Shown here piece by piece: positions 4,535-6,053 of a DNA stretch of 6,053 bases. Source of the stretch: Anaerolineales bacterium. Lineage in GTDB: Bacteria > Chloroflexota > Anaerolineae > Anaerolineales > UBA6663. Position numbers and translations under genes: made by a program. Location of the stretch: assembly GCA_017999235.1 (NCBI GenBank), contig JAGOBN010000269.1:1-6053 (forward strand). Reading direction: 5' to 3'. Every line of letters begins with the position of its first letter. The stretch's first letter is position 1. The notes beneath the pieces are model-generated. The model had not been told where the DNA came from. It saw only the letters and a list, made by a program, of their open reading frames with translations, and made no database searches.

Positions 4535-5695
4535 ATGGATTTCAATCTCACCGAAGAACAAGTGATGTTCCGCGACCTGTTTCGCGATTTCGCCGCCAAG
4601 GAAGTGGCCAAGACGGCGGAGCACACCGACAAGGCCGAAGAGCCGCCGGGGCCGGTTTTCCAAAAGGCGGCCGCGCAAGGCTTCTTCGGGGCGCCCTTTC
4701 CCGAAGCGCTGGGCGGCGCGGCCATGGATATGCAGACCTACTGCCTGCTGCTCGAGGAACTGGCCCGGCAGTGCGCGTCCACGGCGGTCACGCTGGCCGT
4801 GCATACGTCGCTGGTCGGCCTGACCATTCTAGAAGCCGGCACCGCCGCGCAAAAAGAAATGTACCTGCCGCGGCTGGCCGGCGGCGAGCTGGGCGCCTTC
4901 GCGCTGAACGAGCCCGAGGCCGGCTCCGACACATCCAACCTGCAGACCCGCGCCGCGCTCACCGCCGCCGGCTGGCAGTTTGACGGCGTCAAGACCTGGG
5001 TGAGCAACGGCAGTCTGGCCGGCGTTTTTATTGTGTTCGCGGCCACCGAGCCCGCTCAGCGCCAGGCCGGCATCAGCGCCTTCCTCGTTGAGAAAGACGC
5101 GCCGTGGCTGGCGGTGGGACACCGCGAGCCCACGCTGGGCCTGCGCGGCCTGGATATCCGCACCCTGTATCTGGAGGGCGGCCCGCTGCCTGACGGGCAG
5201 CGGCTCGGTCCGCTCAACGGCGGGTGGGCGCTGGCCCAGCGCGCGCAGGAGCGCTTTAAGTTGGCGCTGGCGGCGGTGGGGCTGGGAATCGCCGAAAGCG
5301 CCCTCAGCCTCGGCGTCAGCTTCGCCATCGAGCGCAAGCAGTTCGGCACCGCCATCGCCCACAAAGGCGCGATCCAGACCTATCTGGCCGACAGCGCCGT
5401 GGAGATTGAGGCGGTGCGCGGCTTGGTGCAGCGCGCGGCCTGGCAGGCCGATCAGGGCCAGGATTTTGGGCGGGCGGCCACGCAGGCCAAATATCTGGCG
5501 GCGCGGGTGGCCAAGGAAACGGCCAACAAGATGCTGCAGGTGCATGGCGGTTACGGCTTCAGCGACGAGTACGCCATCTCGCGCGTCTACCGCGATTCGC
5601 GCGCGCTCAAGATCATGGGCGGCACGGACGAGGTGCAGCGCTTCCTGGTGGCGCGCGAGGTGCTGCAAGACGCCGGCGTCGCCATCCAGCCGTAA
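4535..5695 (+). CDS. Acyl-CoA dehydrogenase with Glu in the LCAD/isovaleryl position
   Basis: The 386-residue length is typical of FAD-dependent acyl-CoA dehydrogenases, which introduce the trans-2 double bond and pass electrons to ETF. Domains run in the usual order: N-terminal helices (1-120), central beta domain with ALNEPEAGSD (123-132; family norm ALTEPxAGSD) and WVSNG (155-159), and C-terminal helices with ERKQFG (266-271) and QVHGGYGFSDEYAISRVYRD (335-354). The most frequent catalytic Glu, in the IYEGT motif of short- and medium-chain enzymes, is Gly362 here (IMGGTDE, 360-366). Instead E239 in QERFKLALA sits where isovaleryl-CoA dehydrogenase (LERLVLA) and long-chain acyl-CoA dehydrogenase (QERLLIA) carry theirs. 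The enzyme is therefore probably active with a relocated base. Substrate may be long-chain or branched-chain acyl-CoA; the sequence does not decide. A second acyl-CoA dehydrogenase follows 61 bp later. Confidence 0.96.
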   Translation: MDFNLTEEQVMFRDLFRDFAAKEVAKTAEHTDKAEEPPGPVFQKAAAQGFFGAPFPEALGGAAMDMQTYCLLLEELARQCASTAVTLAVHTSLVGLTILEAGTAAQKEMYLPRLAGGELGAFALNEPEAGSDTSNLQTRAALTAAGWQFDGVKTWVSNGSLAGVFIVFAATEPAQRQAGISAFLVEKDAPWLAVGHREPTLGLRGLDIRTLYLEGGPLPDGQRLGPLNGGWALAQRAQERFKLALAAVGLGIAESALSLGVSFAIERKQFGTAIAHKGAIQTYLADSAVEIEAVRGLVQRAAWQADQGQDFGRAATQAKYLAARVAKETANKMLQVHGGYGFSDEYAISRVYRDSRALKIMGGTDEVQRFLVAREVLQDAGVAIQP

Positions 5696-5697
5696 GG

Positions 5698-5745
5698 GGC
5701 GAAGCGCTCCGCGCTTCGCTTAAGCGGCTGGCTTCGCCAGTCGCT
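5698..5745 (+). other. Two tandem hairpins between the acyl-CoA dehydrogenase genes
   Basis: Hairpin 1 pairs GCGAAGCG (5699-5706) with CGCTTCGC (5712-5719), 8 perfect pairs around CTCCG, extendable by C5707-G5711. Hairpin 2 pairs GCGGCTGGC (5724-5732) with GCCAGTCGC (5736-5744) around TTC, with one G-U pair and an extra A-T pair at its base. Between them lies the perfect palindrome CGCTTAAGCG (5717-5726), which uses the right arm of the first and left arm of the second hairpin and so offers an alternative fold. No T-run follows. The second stem ends directly at the ribosome binding site of the next gene. Roles in transcript stability or in setting the relative expression of the two dehydrogenases are inference. 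Confidence 0.6.
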
Positions 5746-5751
5746 AAGGAG
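5746..5751 (+). promoter_or_regulatory. Shine-Dalgarno of the second acyl-CoA dehydrogenase, abutting a hairpin
   Basis: AAGGAG lies 5 nt before the ATG at 5757 and starts at the base immediately after the second hairpin stem (ending at 5745). It fixes the start, and its access to ribosomes could depend on how the leader folds. Confidence 0.7.
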
Positions 5752-5756
5752 CCAAC

Positions 5757-6053
5757 ATGGATTTCATTTTCAGCCCCCAGCACGTCGCCCTGCGCCGGAT
5801 GATCCGCGAATTCTGCGAGGAAGAGCTGCGGCCGCGCGCCAAACAGGTGGACCGGACGGGCCAGCCGGACCGGGCCGTACTGCGGATGATGGGCGAACTC
5901 GGCCTGTTCGGCGTGCCGTTTTCGCAGAAATACGGCGGCTTGGGCGCCGGCGAGACCGGCTACTGCATCCTCATGGAGGAGCTCAACCGCGTCTGCCCGT
6001 CCACGGCCACCATCATCGGCGCGCACATCGGCATCGGCGCCATGAGCCTGTAT
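5757..6053 (+). CDS. Second acyl-CoA dehydrogenase, 3'-truncated by the window edge
   Basis: The frame is open from the ATG to the end of the window, giving 99 residues of the N-terminal helical domain. MDFIFSPQHVALRRMIREFCEEEL matches the usual opening of acyl-CoA dehydrogenases (MDFxLTEEQ, then helix A). It is followed by LRMMGELGLFGVPFSQKYGGLG (42-63), the family's GLxGxxxPxxYGGxG region, and by CILMEELNRVCPSTATIIGAHIGIG (70-94). The FAD-binding and catalytic regions are outside the window, so it is not possible to say where its catalytic Glu lies or what chain length it prefers. It resembles the preceding gene in overall pattern but differs clearly in residues, so the two are diverged paralogues, probably with different substrates, rather than a recent duplication. 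Confidence 0.93.
   Translation, partial: MDFIFSPQHVALRRMIREFCEEELRPRAKQVDRTGQPDRAVLRMMGELGLFGVPFSQKYGGLGAGETGYCILMEELNRVCPSTATIIGAHIGIGAMSLY

Noticed and set aside
4829..5668. Antisense open frame (279 codons) opposite the acyl-CoA dehydrogenase
   Set aside because: Same reason: complete overlap with a gene whose catalytic and FAD motifs are clear.

Overview
The window is a GC-rich stretch of bacterial chromosome with every recognisable gene on the + strand. Most of it encodes fatty-acid (acyl-CoA) beta-oxidation. In order it holds: the 3' part of a thiolase; a divergent ribose-phosphate pyrophosphokinase; a stand-alone 3-hydroxyacyl-CoA dehydrogenase; a stand-alone enoyl-CoA hydratase; a small unrecognised membrane/coiled-coil protein; a complete acyl-CoA dehydrogenase; and the first 99 codons of a second acyl-CoA dehydrogenase. 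Gaps between genes are short (8 to about 75 bp). Most starts carry a clear Shine-Dalgarno, and no convincing terminator or promoter was seen, so the block reads as one operon or closely linked transcription units.

The genes cover every chemical step of one beta-oxidation turn. The acyl-CoA dehydrogenases make the 2-enoyl-CoA, the hydratase adds water, the dehydrogenase oxidises the 3-hydroxyacyl-CoA with NAD, and the thiolase cleaves the 3-ketoacyl-CoA. The hydratase and dehydrogenase, fused in FadB/FadJ-type enzymes, are separate genes here in the reverse order (dehydrogenase first). Two genes do not belong to the pathway: the PRPP synthetase, placed 8 bp after the thiolase, and the small membrane protein between hydratase and acyl-CoA dehydrogenase.

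The most unusual non-coding structure is a pair of degenerate 7-bp repeat arrays (consensus about GTYAGTG/GTYAGTA) that bracket the small membrane-protein gene. The first array turns from forward to inverted units and can fold into a long imperfect hairpin. Two other junctions, after the PRPP synthetase and between the two acyl-CoA dehydrogenases, carry tandem GC-rich hairpins without a U-tract.

The organism cannot be fixed from this window. High GC, this kind of split beta-oxidation operon and low-complexity TNAGTGG-type intergenic repeats made me think of Chloroflexota (Anaerolineae-like), but this is a low-confidence impression. I saw no mobile element, CRISPR, tRNA, rRNA or defence system. 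The region is mainly ordinary central metabolism with a few features worth a second look.
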